DNA from: Kiritimatiellia bacterium
GTDB taxonomy: Bacteria; Verrucomicrobiota; Kiritimatiellia; CAIQIC01; JAGNIJ01
Direction: 5' to 3'
Assembly: GCA_018001225.1 (NCBI GenBank)
Contig: JAGNIJ010000029.1
Location: forward strand, 1-54,907
Length of the DNA stretch: 54,907 nt
Of this stretch, positions 7,437 through 15,999 are shown piece after piece. Within the stretch, counting starts at the first letter, position 1. Every line of letters starts with the position of its first letter. The notes beneath the pieces were generated by a model. The model made no database searches. It was not told where the DNA came from and saw nothing but the letters and a program-made list of their open reading frames with translations. Both the position numbers and the translations under genes were made by a program.

Positions 7437-8222
7437 TCAGTCCCGCGGCGAGACCTCGAGGGAAAGCGAGGCGTCGGGATCGATCCGGATTTCGCGCCGC
7501 GAGAGCACCCGGGGGCCCAGGCTCACCTCGATGACATGGCTGCCGGCGCGCAGCAGAAGTTCCACGGGCAGCGCGCCGGCATTATAGCCGTCCACCAGGA
7601 TCTCCGCGCCGGGCGTGTCGCAGAAGATCGTGACCCGGCCCGTTTCCACCTTGCCGGATCCCTCCCCGGCTCCGGCCAGGACCACGCGCCGGGGCGCCGG
7701 GCGCGCCGCCGGGGCTGCGGCGGGTGATTGCGGGGACTGCGCTTCCAGGGCGAACCGCAGCGTTTGCTTGGTCGGCCATTGAGCCTTGCCGCTCCAATCC
7801 TTCCCGGGGTCCGTCAGCGTGGCCAGGGTGGCTTCGACGGGGATTTCCTTCCAGCCTTCCTTGCGAAGGGTGAAGCGCGCGGAAAGGCGATAGCCTTCGT
7901 TGGTGCTGAACGCCGGCCGGCAGAATCCTCCGGGCGAGCGGACGGAGATCAGTTCCCATCGCTTCCTGAACCAGCGGCTCTCCCAGTTCAAATCCACGGC
8001 CAGGGTGCAGGGCGTGACGCCCAGCACCTGTTCGCCGATATCCTCGTCCGGGACCGAGCAAACCGTGACGCCGGGCGGCGCCGTCTCGACGGTCAACCAG
8101 AAGGTGTGGTCCGTCTCGAGGATCCCGGCGACGGTTCCCAAAGGGAGTATGGCCAGACAGATTAAAAGCGGTTGCCATGGAGCGGCCGCGGCGCCGGGTC
8201 GTTGCCGGATAAGCGCATGCAT
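7437..8222 (-). CDS. Secreted or membrane-anchored PEGA-domain protein
   Basis: The product has 261 residues. A hydrophobic segment at residues 17-35 (PLLICLAILPLGTVAGI) is a signal peptide or anchor. A PEGA-like beta domain follows at about 40-150 (TVETAPPGVTVCSV, then strands with GTPCTL-like turns), then an Ala/Pro linker, and a clear PEGA domain at about 195-255 (VTIFCDTPGAEILVDG, PVELLLRAGSHVIEV). PEGA domains are extracellular beta repeats, often in surface-associated proteins. The gene is convergent with the preceding operon, ending 14 bases from its stop. The proposed promoter at 8231-8259 would place transcription start almost at the ATG, implying a leaderless message or a slightly downstream start. 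Confidence 0.7.
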   Translation of the reverse strand: MHALIRQRPGAAAAPWQPLLICLAILPLGTVAGILETDHTFWLTVETAPPGVTVCSVPDEDIGEQVLGVTPCTLAVDLNWESRWFRKRWELISVRSPGGFCRPAFSTNEGYRLSARFTLRKEGWKEIPVEATLATLTDPGKDWSGKAQWPTKQTLRFALEAQSPQSPAAAPAARPAPRRVVLAGAGEGSGKVETGRVTIFCDTPGAEILVDGYNAGALPVELLLRAGSHVIEVSLGPRVLSRREIRIDPDASLSLEVSPRD

Positions 8223-8230
8223 GGCTAATA

Positions 8231-8259
8231 GTACTACCAGTCGGCGGAGGGCCTGTAAA
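8231..8259 (-). promoter_or_regulatory. Predicted sigma-70-type promoter for the PEGA gene
   Basis: On the minus strand, TTTACA (8259-8254), a 17-base spacer and TAGTAC (8236-8231). The expected start point is about 8224, only a couple of bases before the ATG. Confidence 0.4.
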
Positions 8260-8308
8260 CTCCGCCGAAAAAGAGATGCCTATTCTCTTGGATCGCAATG
8301 GGTTCGGT

Positions 8309-8353
8309 AGCCCGGAGCGGGTTTTGCCTCGGCGCTCCGAAACCCGCCCGAGC
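8309..8353. repeat. Imperfect palindrome with two alternative hairpins
   Basis: The arms GCGGGTTT (8317-8324) and AAACCCGC (8340-8347) pair. The overlapping arms CGGAGC and GCTCCG pair alternatively. It lies between the divergent PEGA and PEP-CTERM promoters, so it may be an intergenic REP-like repeat or a regulatory structure. Confidence 0.5.
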
Positions 8354-8358
8354 TTCTG

Positions 8359-8387
8359 TTGACAGGCAGGGACAACCTCGGTACTGT
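8359..8387 (+). promoter_or_regulatory. Predicted promoter of the PEP-CTERM/TSP3 gene pair
   Basis: A consensus TTGACA (8359-8364), a 17-base spacer and TACTGT (8382-8387). It is followed by a leader of about 95 bases that contains a perfect palindrome. Confidence 0.45.
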
Positions 8388-8425
8388 AGTAATTGAATCC
8401 AGAGGTGTATTTTGATCAAGGCGCA

Positions 8426-8445
8426 CCGGCCGTCTAGACGGCCGG
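8426..8445. promoter_or_regulatory. Perfect 20-bp palindrome in the PEP-CTERM leader
   Basis: CCGGCCGTCTAGACGGCCGG is fully self-complementary with no spacer. It lies downstream of the predicted promoter and 45 bases before the start chosen at 8491. It could be a dimeric repressor operator or a leader hairpin. No regulator for it is encoded nearby. Confidence 0.5.
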
Positions 8446-8490
8446 GAGCGTGGGGTGTCGGTTGGCAAAACGATGGGAACGAAGAGCCCA

Positions 8491-9156
8491 ATGACCGTTG
8501 TGCGTACAGGCAGGCCGTGGATGTGGAGGCTGGCTCTGGGCTTCATGCTCCTGGCCGGGTTGCCCGCCCGCGCCGACATCATCAGCCTCATCGCGTACGT
8601 CAGTCAGTCGATTTATCTCAACGATGGCGTCACGCCCCTTCCGTATGGGTCCATCGTCTACATCTACGGAAGCGGCGATACCACGATTGATCCGATGGCG
8701 CCCGCGTTCGGCGGCTATATCCCGGGGACCGCCACCGGAGATGACGTGGTCCTGGGCATGGTGCGGATTGGGCAGCCCTATTACAACGACGGGGTGGATG
8801 ACATTGACGGCACGTTCCTTTCCGACATGGTGATCACATGGGACGATGAAGAGGTGAACATCAACCATCTCTACATACGATTCTTCAACACATTGAGTTT
8901 CACCGGCGGCGAGGTGGCCTGGAACGAGTCGGTGATCTTCACGAACGACTACGACTTCTTCGTGGTGGAGCAAGACTTCATCGGCGGATACCTGGCCAAT
9001 CGAACCAACACGTTCACGTTTGTTCCGGAGCCCAGCACCATCCACCTGGTTCTGCTCTCGGCGGGCCTGTTGGCCGGGATGGGCGCCAGTATGAAGAAGA
9101 AGAGCAAAGCCGCACCGCCGGCCCGGGGGCCGGCGAAGGAGGCCGGTACATCATGA
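8491..9156 (+). CDS. PEP-CTERM-type secreted protein
   Basis: From the ATG at 8491 the product has 221 residues. It has a signal peptide (RLALGFMLLAGLPARADI), a beta-rich domain, and a C-terminal sorting tail VPEPSTIHLVLLSAGLLAG followed by basic residues (MKKKSK). PEP-CTERM tails are processed by exosortases (EpsH/Xrt) and occur on exopolysaccharide-associated exported proteins. The tail is unusual because about 15 further residues (AAPPARGPAKEAGTS) follow the basic cluster, which normally ends the protein. In-frame ATG (8473) and GTG (8455) starts are possible; 8491 gives the most typical signal peptide and has GAAGAG upstream. The stop overlaps the next start (ATGA). No exosortase gene is in the window. 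Confidence 0.75.
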   Translation: MTVVRTGRPWMWRLALGFMLLAGLPARADIISLIAYVSQSIYLNDGVTPLPYGSIVYIYGSGDTTIDPMAPAFGGYIPGTATGDDVVLGMVRIGQPYYNDGVDDIDGTFLSDMVITWDDEEVNINHLYIRFFNTLSFTGGEVAWNESVIFTNDYDFFVVEQDFIGGYLANRTNTFTFVPEPSTIHLVLLSAGLLAGMGASMKKKSKAAPPARGPAKEAGTS

Positions 9157-10055
9157 AAAGCGGAACACCGTCCAACATGCTTGGGGGGCGCGGCGGGATT
9201 CTGTCCGCCGTCCTCGCTCTCTATATGGTCGGGCCGGCGGCGGCGCAATTGAGCGTGAATCTCGGCATCGAAACCACGACCACCGTGGACGAGTACGGGA
9301 CCGTTCTCCAGAACGGCGACCTGGTGATGGTCCTCTGGGCCACCAACGATTTCCCCTACGCGCCCGACGTCGGCGGGAATCCCAACCCGGCCAATGCCCC
9401 GGTCGTCGACAGCGAGATGCTGGCGACAGGCCGGACGTTTGTCGGCGCCGGCTGCATCGACGGCATTTCTCCGCCCGGCATCATTTCCGTGATCATATCC
9501 AACACGGTCCGCGTTGATAGGAACCGGTCCATCTTCGTGCGGGTCTTCAATGACCCCACGCAGGAAGGCGCGTCGTTCTACGGGGAAGGCATCCCACAGA
9601 GGGTCCCGGAAGAGGGGCACCTGTATTTCCTCATCGACAAGACCCGCTACCCGCTGGATTCGTCGGATGACGACGGCGACGGGCTGAACAACTCCTGGGA
9701 GGAAAGCCTGGGGTCCGACCCGAACAATCCCCACAGCGACACGGACGGCGTCAACGACTGGGAGGAATGGGTCGCGGGCACCGACTTGCGCGATCCCGAC
9801 TCGGTCTTCATCCTCGCCCGCATCCGGCAGGGCGTCGGCCAGGAGGCCCTCGTGGGGTGGGATTCCGTGGTGGGCAAGCGGTACGAAGTCTACTACACCA
9901 CCGATCCCCTGGACGGCGATCCGCCGCCCGAGTGGTCGCTGGTCAGCGGGCCCGATCCCATCACGGCGGTGGGCGTGCTTACCGAGATGTCTGTGGACGC
10001 CGGCTTGGCCGCGGGGCGCGGTCACTTCCGCGTGAGGGTCCTGCAAGACGAGTAA
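9153..10055 (+). CDS. Secreted protein with thrombospondin type 3-like calcium-binding repeats
   Basis: The product has 300 residues. It has a signal peptide (about 1-32, ending AAAQ), an N-terminal beta domain (33-165) that resembles the domain of the preceding PEP-CTERM protein, then TSP3-like acidic loops at about 170-215 (DDDGDGLNNSWEE, DPNNPHSDTDGVNDWEEW), the pattern of calcium-binding TSP3 repeats. A C-terminal beta module follows (VGWDSVVGKRYEVYYTTD, then FRVRV). There is no PEP-CTERM tail. The start overlaps the stop of the upstream gene, so the two are translationally coupled and probably function together at the cell surface. A strong hairpin terminator follows at 10069. Confidence 0.75.
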   Translation: MKSGTPSNMLGGRGGILSAVLALYMVGPAAAQLSVNLGIETTTTVDEYGTVLQNGDLVMVLWATNDFPYAPDVGGNPNPANAPVVDSEMLATGRTFVGAGCIDGISPPGIISVIISNTVRVDRNRSIFVRVFNDPTQEGASFYGEGIPQRVPEEGHLYFLIDKTRYPLDSSDDDGDGLNNSWEESLGSDPNNPHSDTDGVNDWEEWVAGTDLRDPDSVFILARIRQGVGQEALVGWDSVVGKRYEVYYTTDPLDGDPPPEWSLVSGPDPITAVGVLTEMSVDAGLAAGRGHFRVRVLQDE

Positions 10056-10068
10056 GCGGGGCACGCGA

Positions 10069-10113
10069 GAAAAACGCCTGCGCGCCGTGGAGGCGGGCAG
10101 GCGTTTTTCTTTT
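10069..10113. terminator. Bidirectional Rho-independent terminator
   Basis: A 13-bp perfect stem (GAAAAACGCCTGC at 10069-10081 with GCAGGCGTTTTTC at 10097-10109) has a 15-base loop, with T-rich sequence on both strands. It separates the convergent genes ending at 10055 and 10130. Confidence 0.85.
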
Positions 10114-10129
10114 CCCCGGGGCGGAGAGA

Positions 10130-10555
10130 TTACTGGTAGTAGGGCGCCAGCTTGTCCATCAGCTTGTTGATCTCGCTGCGCTCTTTCCACTTCTCGGTGT
10201 GCGAGGCGCCGCTGGCCGTGTACACCTCCCGCCAGGTCTCGCGTACGGACCCGTAGGCCGACTGCGTGTGCCGGCCGTTTTCGCCCTTGCTGATGCCGAC
10301 GTTCAGGATGTTCACCAGGTGCTGGCACCGGTTGTTGAACCGGGCGGCGCGGTTGAGAAAGTCCTGGTCGCCCGGCCACTTCTCCCGGTATTCCGTCTGC
10401 AGCTTGGCGGACCACTGCACGAGCTGCTCGGCGATCTTGCGAACGTCCTGCATCTGGTCGGGGGCCGGCCAGCCGGCGCGCGCCGCCTGGATGGAGCAGA
10501 ACGCCAGGGCCATCCCCATCGCTACCCCACGAAACGCGGTCTTGGCATGCGTCAT
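10130..10555 (-). CDS. Small secreted helical protein, hypothetical
   Basis: The product has 141 residues. A signal peptide (THAKTAFRGVAMGMALAF, cleavage after ARA) is followed by an alpha-helical body rich in Lys/Glu/Gln/Trp (QMQDVRKIAEQLVQWSAKL, NRCQHLVNILNVGI, KERSEINKLMDKLAPYY). I chose the ATG at 10555 because AGGAG lies six bases upstream; the ATG at 10561 directly abuts AGGAG. No enzymatic motif or family was recognised. It shares a bidirectional terminator with the convergent TSP3-type gene and lies downstream of the asparagine synthetase on the same strand, 68 bases from its stop, so the two may be co-transcribed. Confidence 0.65.
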   Translation of the reverse strand: MTHAKTAFRGVAMGMALAFCSIQAARAGWPAPDQMQDVRKIAEQLVQWSAKLQTEYREKWPGDQDFLNRAARFNNRCQHLVNILNVGISKGENGRHTQSAYGSVRETWREVYTASGASHTEKWKERSEINKLMDKLAPYYQ

Positions 10556-10628
10556 GGTCATCTCCTGTTCGGGTTACGCGGTCATCATACGACACCCCCC
10601 GCGCCGGTCAACCGAAACCGGAAGGAGA

Positions 10629-12524
10629 TCAGGCGGACAGCCGGTCGCGGCGCCGCCAGGCCTGGAAACAGAACAGGGCCCAGAGGGTTTTGCGGTGGTC
10701 CCGGACCTGGTGGAAGTGTTCCTTCAGCAGGGTCTCCACGAACGCGGGCTCGAAAAGCCCGTCTTTCCGGATTTCCGCGGGGTCGCAGGCCTCCTCCACG
10801 AAGGCGCGCAGGTCCTGCCCGAGCCAGGAGGCCAGCGGGATCATGAACCCGGCCTTGCGGCGGCGAATGATCCGGCGGGGCAGCAGGTCGCGCGCCGCCA
10901 GCTTGAAGAGGTACTTGGTCGTCAGCCCGTTCAGCTTATACTCCGGCCGGAGCCGGGCGGCGAACTCCACGAGCGGCGGATCGAGCAGGGGCACCCGCAC
11001 CTCCAGGGAATGCGCCATGCTGGCGCGGTCCACCTTCACGAGGACGCCGTCCTGCAGGTACATCTTCATGCACAGGTAGAGCAGCCGCGCGAACGAGTCG
11101 GACAGCCCGCTCCGGGCCAGGTGGCGATACACGTCCTCGTAGGGATCCTGGAGCGCGAGCTGCTCGCGGATGGGCGCGGCCAGCAGCGCCTTCTTCTCGC
11201 TGTTGCCGAAGCAGCCCATCCAGAGGAGAAAGCGGATCTCGGGGGACAGTCCCGCGCCCTTGAAGAACTGCTGGGCCAGGTACTCCAGGCTCGCGTAGCG
11301 GTGCGACACCGGGATCCGGCGCGCGAGCCGGTTCAGCCCGTCCCGCCAGGCCGCGGGCAGGAAGGACAGCCGCTCCACGATCTTATGCGCCTGGAACGAG
11401 GGATAGCCGGCAAACAACTCGTCGCCGCCGTCGCCGCTCAACGCGACCTTGACGTGGCCCGCCGTATATTTTGAAAGCAGCCAGGTGGGCAGGAGCGAGG
11501 CGTCCGCCAGCGGCTCGTCGGGCAGGGCCAGCGCGTCGGGCAGGAGTTCCGCGGCCCGCTGGCGGGAGAGCACCTCGTGGTGATGCTCCGTCCCGTACCG
11601 CCGCGCGACTTCCGCGGCGTAGGGCGACTCGTCGTAGCTGTCCTCCTCGAACCGGATGGAGAACGTCTGCAGCCGGCCGCGGGTCTCCCGCGCGGCCAGC
11701 GCGGTGACGACGCCGGAGTCGATGCCGCCGCTCAAGAAGCTGCCGACGGGCACGTCGCTGCGCAGGTGCCGGCGCACCGAGCGCTCCAGGAGCCGGCGCA
11801 GCTCCGCCGCGCATTCCTCCCGGGTGCCGGGGTCGACCGGGCGATCGGTCAGCGGGATGTCCCAGTAGAAATCGTGGCGGGGCCCCCGCCGGTCGAACGC
11901 CAGCACCGCGCCCGCCTCGAGCTTGCGGACCCCCTCGTACATGGTGTGCGGGGCGGGCACGTAGCCGTACGTGAGATACTTGCTGACCGAGAGCCGGTCC
12001 AGCGAGCGCGGCACGGCCGGATGCCGGAGCAGGGCCTTGAGCTCGGACGCAAACACCAGGTCCCCGCCGCACACGGCGTAGAAGAGCGGCTTGATGCCGA
12101 TCCGGTCGCGCCCGAGCCACAGCCGCTGCTCGTCGCGGTCCCAGATCGCGAACGCGAACATACCGTTCAGCCGCTTCACGCCCTCCATGCCGTCGAGCGC
12201 TAACTGGCGCAGCAGAACCTCGGTGTCGGAGTGCGTGGAAAAAACCTGTCCCCTGGCTTCCAGTTCGGTTCGCAGTTCGATGTAGTTGTAAATCTCGCCG
12301 TTGTAGACGATCCAGTATCGCCCATCGGTCGCGGACATGGGCTGGGCGCCGCCCTCGAGGTCGATGATGCTCAACCGCCGGTGTCCGAGCGCGACGGGCG
12401 GCGCCGCGTGGTAGCCCTCGCCGTCCGGGCCCCTCGGTTGCAGCGTCGCGGTCATCGCGCGGAGGATGTCCTCCGCCCGGTCCGCGCCTCCCCCGAACGT
12501 GGTGAATCCGGCAATCCCGCACAT
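10629..12524 (-). CDS. asnB: Asparagine synthetase (glutamine-hydrolysing), AsnB-type amidotransferase
   Basis: The product has 631 residues. Residues 1-210 form the class II glutamine amidotransferase with nucleophile Cys2 (MCGIAGF), RGPDGEG, HRRLSIIDL and YNGEIYN. The C-terminal ATP-pyrophosphatase domain has the SGGIDS loop near residue 260 and a second LSGDGGDELFAGY motif near residue 360. Such enzymes make asparagine from aspartate, but paralogs of this length (about 630 versus about 550 for housekeeping AsnB) are frequent in exopolysaccharide and exosortase-associated loci, where they probably amidate sugars or peptides. It is divergent from a run of GT-C membrane genes, only about 60 bases away, which supports a role in surface-glycan synthesis. 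The start is fixed by Cys2. Confidence 0.9.
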   Translation of the reverse strand: MCGIAGFTTFGGGADRAEDILRAMTATLQPRGPDGEGYHAAPPVALGHRRLSIIDLEGGAQPMSATDGRYWIVYNGEIYNYIELRTELEARGQVFSTHSDTEVLLRQLALDGMEGVKRLNGMFAFAIWDRDEQRLWLGRDRIGIKPLFYAVCGGDLVFASELKALLRHPAVPRSLDRLSVSKYLTYGYVPAPHTMYEGVRKLEAGAVLAFDRRGPRHDFYWDIPLTDRPVDPGTREECAAELRRLLERSVRRHLRSDVPVGSFLSGGIDSGVVTALAARETRGRLQTFSIRFEEDSYDESPYAAEVARRYGTEHHHEVLSRQRAAELLPDALALPDEPLADASLLPTWLLSKYTAGHVKVALSGDGGDELFAGYPSFQAHKIVERLSFLPAAWRDGLNRLARRIPVSHRYASLEYLAQQFFKGAGLSPEIRFLLWMGCFGNSEKKALLAAPIREQLALQDPYEDVYRHLARSGLSDSFARLLYLCMKMYLQDGVLVKVDRASMAHSLEVRVPLLDPPLVEFAARLRPEYKLNGLTTKYLFKLAARDLLPRRIIRRRKAGFMIPLASWLGQDLRAFVEEACDPAEIRKDGLFEPAFVETLLKEHFHQVRDHRKTLWALFCFQAWRRRDRLSA

Positions 12525-12583
12525 GCCGGACCTATAGCATATTTTTTCTTATCGCGCGCCCGCGGATACGCCATGATGACGCC

Positions 12584-14185
12584 GTGACCACGCGGATCCT
12601 TCAGGGAAAAGCATGGCGGCTGGCGGCGCCGCTCCTGACGTTGTGGGTCGTGGCGGCCGTGGAGAGCCGGCGGCGCCCCTTCACCTACGACGAGGCGGCG
12701 CACGCGCACATGGCCTGGCTGCTGGACCATGGCCAGACACCCTACCGCGACTTCGCGGCCAACCACCTGCCGTTTTTCTGGATGGGTCTGCGTCCCGCCG
12801 TCCGGCTCCTGCCGGAGAGTACCACGGCGTGGTACGCGGTGCTGCGTCACCTGGCCCTGGCCGGCCAGGTCGCCTTCCTGGCGCTGCTGGCCGCGCACGC
12901 CGCCCGGGGCGGCGGCCCGGGCGCGTGGGGCCGCGCGCTGGGGGCCGTGGGCCTGGTGGCGCTCGCTCCGCCCGCGCTCTCCTTCTTCGTGGAATTCCGG
13001 CCCGACAGCCTCGCCAATCCGCTCCTGCTCGGAGGACTGTGGTTGTTGCGGGGGCGGCCGCGGAGGGCCGCGGCCTGCGGCGGCGGATTCCTGACCGCCG
13101 CGGCCCTGCTGGTCAATACCAAGTACCTGCTGCTGCCCGCGATCCTGGCCGCGCTCGCGGCATGGAGGGCCGGATGGCGCGCCGTCCGCGTCCCCGCCCC
13201 AGGGCCCGCGTCGAAGGACGGAAACGGTTTTGTCTCCACCGCTGTCTGGGCCGCGGGCGGCGCGGCCCTGGCACTGGCCGCGGCATGGGGCCTTCTGCGC
13301 GCCTATGGCATCGATCCGTCCGAGGCCTGGCAACTGGCGGTGCGTTACAACACCGCCACGGAAAAACTGCGGACGTTCGGCTTCGGTTTGTGGCGCGCGG
13401 TACTGCGTCATCCGTTCCTGCTGGGCTACATGCTTCTCGGCGCCGGCGGGGTGGTCTGGCAGCAAGTCCACCGTCGCTCCACCCTTGGCCTCTGGCCTGT
13501 CGGCGTGGCGATCTTCCTGGCGGCGCAGGTGCTCCTGATGACCAAGCCGTGGCTCCAGTACAAGGCCTCCTGGTTCCTGCTGGCCGCCACGTTTCCCGCG
13601 CTGTTCGTGGCGAGGGAACCGCCGCCCCGGGCGCGGCGCTGGGAGATCCTGTGCTGGAGCCTCGTGGCGATCCTGGCGGTCGTCAGCGTCACGGGCGGCG
13701 GCGGGCGGCGGGAGCCGTTGTTCCGGCTGCCCGACGGACAGGCCATTTCAACGGATCTCGCCACGCAGGTTCGCGTGGCGGATTTCCTGCTGCGTCACGC
13801 GGCGCCGGAGGAGTACGTGGTGGCCGAGTTCCCCTGGCAGCCGTTGTTCCGGTCGAACACGTTCTACAAGATCATCATGGATTACGACGGCCGGGGCCGG
13901 GATGCCCTGGAGTGGGCCGCGCAGGCTTTGCCCGACCTGCCGCATGCCGATCGGATGACGGAACCGGCCTACCTTGCCGAGTTGCAGCAACGGCCGCCGG
14001 CCGTCATTTTCCTCGGCGTCTTCTTGGAGCAGGGGCCGGTCTGGTCTCCCTACACCGAACAGCGCACCCGCGCCATCGAGGCGTTTCTAGAATCGCGCCG
14101 GGACGAATATGAATTCGTGGAGATCCCTGATTCGCCCTTCGCCGTGGTTCGGCGGGTGAAAACGGGACCGGGGTCGATCCCGTGA
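12584..14185 (+). CDS. GT-C (family 39-like) membrane glycosyltransferase
   Basis: The 533-residue multi-pass membrane protein has a short N-terminal helix followed by Asp36-Glu37 (FTYDEAAHAH), the acidic pair expected in the first periplasmic loop of PMT/ArnT-type GT-C enzymes. PYRDFAANHLPFFW near residue 55 is the matching loop motif. About ten further membrane segments run to residue 400, then a soluble C-terminal part. Such enzymes use polyprenyl-phosphate sugars on the outer face of the membrane; donor and acceptor are not predictable here. The start is a GTG. The gene overlaps the next by 4 bases and is a clear paralog of the gene at 15996, which shares the YDE and YRDFA-NHLPF motifs. 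Confidence 0.7.
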   Translation: MTTRILQGKAWRLAAPLLTLWVVAAVESRRRPFTYDEAAHAHMAWLLDHGQTPYRDFAANHLPFFWMGLRPAVRLLPESTTAWYAVLRHLALAGQVAFLALLAAHAARGGGPGAWGRALGAVGLVALAPPALSFFVEFRPDSLANPLLLGGLWLLRGRPRRAAACGGGFLTAAALLVNTKYLLLPAILAALAAWRAGWRAVRVPAPGPASKDGNGFVSTAVWAAGGAALALAAAWGLLRAYGIDPSEAWQLAVRYNTATEKLRTFGFGLWRAVLRHPFLLGYMLLGAGGVVWQQVHRRSTLGLWPVGVAIFLAAQVLLMTKPWLQYKASWFLLAATFPALFVAREPPPRARRWEILCWSLVAILAVVSVTGGGGRREPLFRLPDGQAISTDLATQVRVADFLLRHAAPEEYVVAEFPWQPLFRSNTFYKIIMDYDGRGRDALEWAAQALPDLPHADRMTEPAYLAELQQRPPAVIFLGVFLEQGPVWSPYTEQRTRAIEAFLESRRDEYEFVEIPDSPFAVVRRVKTGPGSIP

Positions 14186-15999
14186 ACGGGGCGGATCGCG
14201 ACGGCAGGCCGGGTCCGGAGCCGGCTTTCATCCCGGTCCTCGCGTTCGCCGCGTTCTTCATTTTTTTCACCAACCTGTGCGCGGCGGCGGGCTATTGGCT
14301 CGGCCGGCCGCCGTCGTTCACCCTCGCGGCCGGGCTGGGCATGGGTCTGTCCCTGGCCCTGCTGTTCCCCGCGTTAAAGAAGGAGACGGCGCTCCGATCC
14401 GCCTTCCTCCTGTCCGCCTTGTTCCTGCTGATGTCGCTGCCGCTCTACCTCGTGCAGCGGGCGAACATGGGGCACGACTGGCTCTGCCATGTCCCGCTGA
14501 CGGGGAGCCTGCTCCGCGGCCAACTCCCCGCGCGCGACCTCGCGAGCCCGGAAAGGCTGTTACCCTATCACTACGGGTTCAACATCATGGCGGCCGCCGT
14601 GCTGCGGATCATGCGCTGGGCCGCGCCGGCGGCGCACACGGAGACGGCGCTGGACCTGGCCTCGTGGGCCGGCCTGGCGCTGCTGCTGATGGCGGCCTGG
14701 ACCTGGCTGCGCCGGCTCAACCGCGAGCTGCCGGAGCCGGCGCGTATCGGCCGGGGCGAGACCGTCCTGGCCCTGGCGCTGATGCTCTACGGCGGCGGGC
14801 TGATCTTTCTGGGCCGCCTCGTGGATTCGGATGTGGATATGTGGAGTCGCGGGCTGTACACCGCCTGCCATCCGCTGCCTTTCTTTGTCGGGCGTCGCCC
14901 GACGCCGCTTGGTCAGGCGCTGTTCCTGTTTCAGGGGGCGCTTCTGCTCTTCCCGCGCGAATCCGGCCGCCTGAAGTTCGTGGCGTTCCTGGTCACCCAC
15001 GCCGTGCTGCTGCTGGTCGCGGAGGATTTGTTCCTGGCGGGCGTCTTGACAGGCTTGCTGTTGCGGCTGTCGCCGGCGTGGAGGAAGGACGCCGCGACGT
15101 ATTTGTGCGCCGCGGCGGCGGCCCTGCCGCTGGCGTGTGTCCAGGGCGGGCTGATCACGGCCGCGCTGGTCAACGCGCCCGCGGGCGAGGGCATGCTGGG
15201 CTGGCGCCTGCGGGCGCCGTTTATGCCCGGCTGGGGTCTGGGCGAGCCGGGGTTCCTGCAGGGCCGTTTCTGGGCGGCCCTGCTGGTCGAGTTCCCGCCC
15301 TCCCTCTGGCTCATCCCGCTGGCCGGCTGGGCGGCGCGCCGCCGGGGCCTGGCGCTCCCGCCGGCCTGGAAGGCGCTCGCGGCCTGTTGCGTCGTGTTCC
15401 TGTTGGTGCCGATGTTCGTGCAATCCCGGTACGCGCCCAATGACCTGCACCGGCTGTTTTTCCTGCCGCAGATGATCTCCCTTCTGCTGCTCCCGATGCA
15501 CCTTCGCCTGCTGATCCCCGCGCGGGGGCTTCGAAGGATCGTCCTCGTGCTGCTGACCGTTCTGCTCGCGGCAGGTCCGCTCTCCGCCCTGCGCGCGGAA
15601 CTCCGGCATTTCGACCGGCTCTACGGCCGCGGGTGGCGGCCCGACCTGGCGCTGCCCGCGCCGCCCGACCGATTCGAGGACGGGCAGGTCTGGCTGGTGT
15701 CCACCCCGTACCTGCCCGCGCTGCACTATAACGGGATCTTCGCGCTCTCCGCGCCGTTCGGCACCTACGGGCCGAACGTCTTCAAGATCTATCCCAAGCA
15801 GCACGAGGAATGGCTGGCGCGCTATCTCGAGGATCCCGTTCGCCACGGCGCCACGCGCGCGCTGCTCACCCGTGAAGACCTGGAGACCCTGCGGGCGCGC
15901 GGCGTGCCGCATCGCCTGCTCGACACGGTTCCCGGCCCCGGGGGCGAGGAGGTCTTTATCCTCGCGTTTCCGCCGCCGCCGTCCGAAAATCGGCCATGA
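14182..15999 (+). CDS. Multi-pass membrane protein, probable GT-C-type glycosyltransferase
   Basis: The 605-residue product has about a dozen hydrophobic segments and a periplasmic C-terminal part (about 480-605). The loop after the third hydrophobic stretch contains GHDWLCHVPLTGSLLRGQLP and YHYGFNIM, a layout resembling GT-C family membrane glycosyltransferases or their relatives, although the typical DE/DD pair is replaced by HDW. It starts with GTG, overlapping the previous stop (GTGA), and ends overlapping the next start (ATGA), so the three genes are translationally coupled. I do not recognise a named family. The context suggests a role in the same glycan pathway as its neighbours. Confidence 0.6.
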   Translation: MNGADRDGRPGPEPAFIPVLAFAAFFIFFTNLCAAAGYWLGRPPSFTLAAGLGMGLSLALLFPALKKETALRSAFLLSALFLLMSLPLYLVQRANMGHDWLCHVPLTGSLLRGQLPARDLASPERLLPYHYGFNIMAAAVLRIMRWAAPAAHTETALDLASWAGLALLLMAAWTWLRRLNRELPEPARIGRGETVLALALMLYGGGLIFLGRLVDSDVDMWSRGLYTACHPLPFFVGRRPTPLGQALFLFQGALLLFPRESGRLKFVAFLVTHAVLLLVAEDLFLAGVLTGLLLRLSPAWRKDAATYLCAAAAALPLACVQGGLITAALVNAPAGEGMLGWRLRAPFMPGWGLGEPGFLQGRFWAALLVEFPPSLWLIPLAGWAARRRGLALPPAWKALAACCVVFLLVPMFVQSRYAPNDLHRLFFLPQMISLLLLPMHLRLLIPARGLRRIVLVLLTVLLAAGPLSALRAELRHFDRLYGRGWRPDLALPAPPDRFEDGQVWLVSTPYLPALHYNGIFALSAPFGTYGPNVFKIYPKQHEEWLARYLEDPVRHGATRALLTREDLETLRARGVPHRLLDTVPGPGGEEVFILAFPPPPSENRP

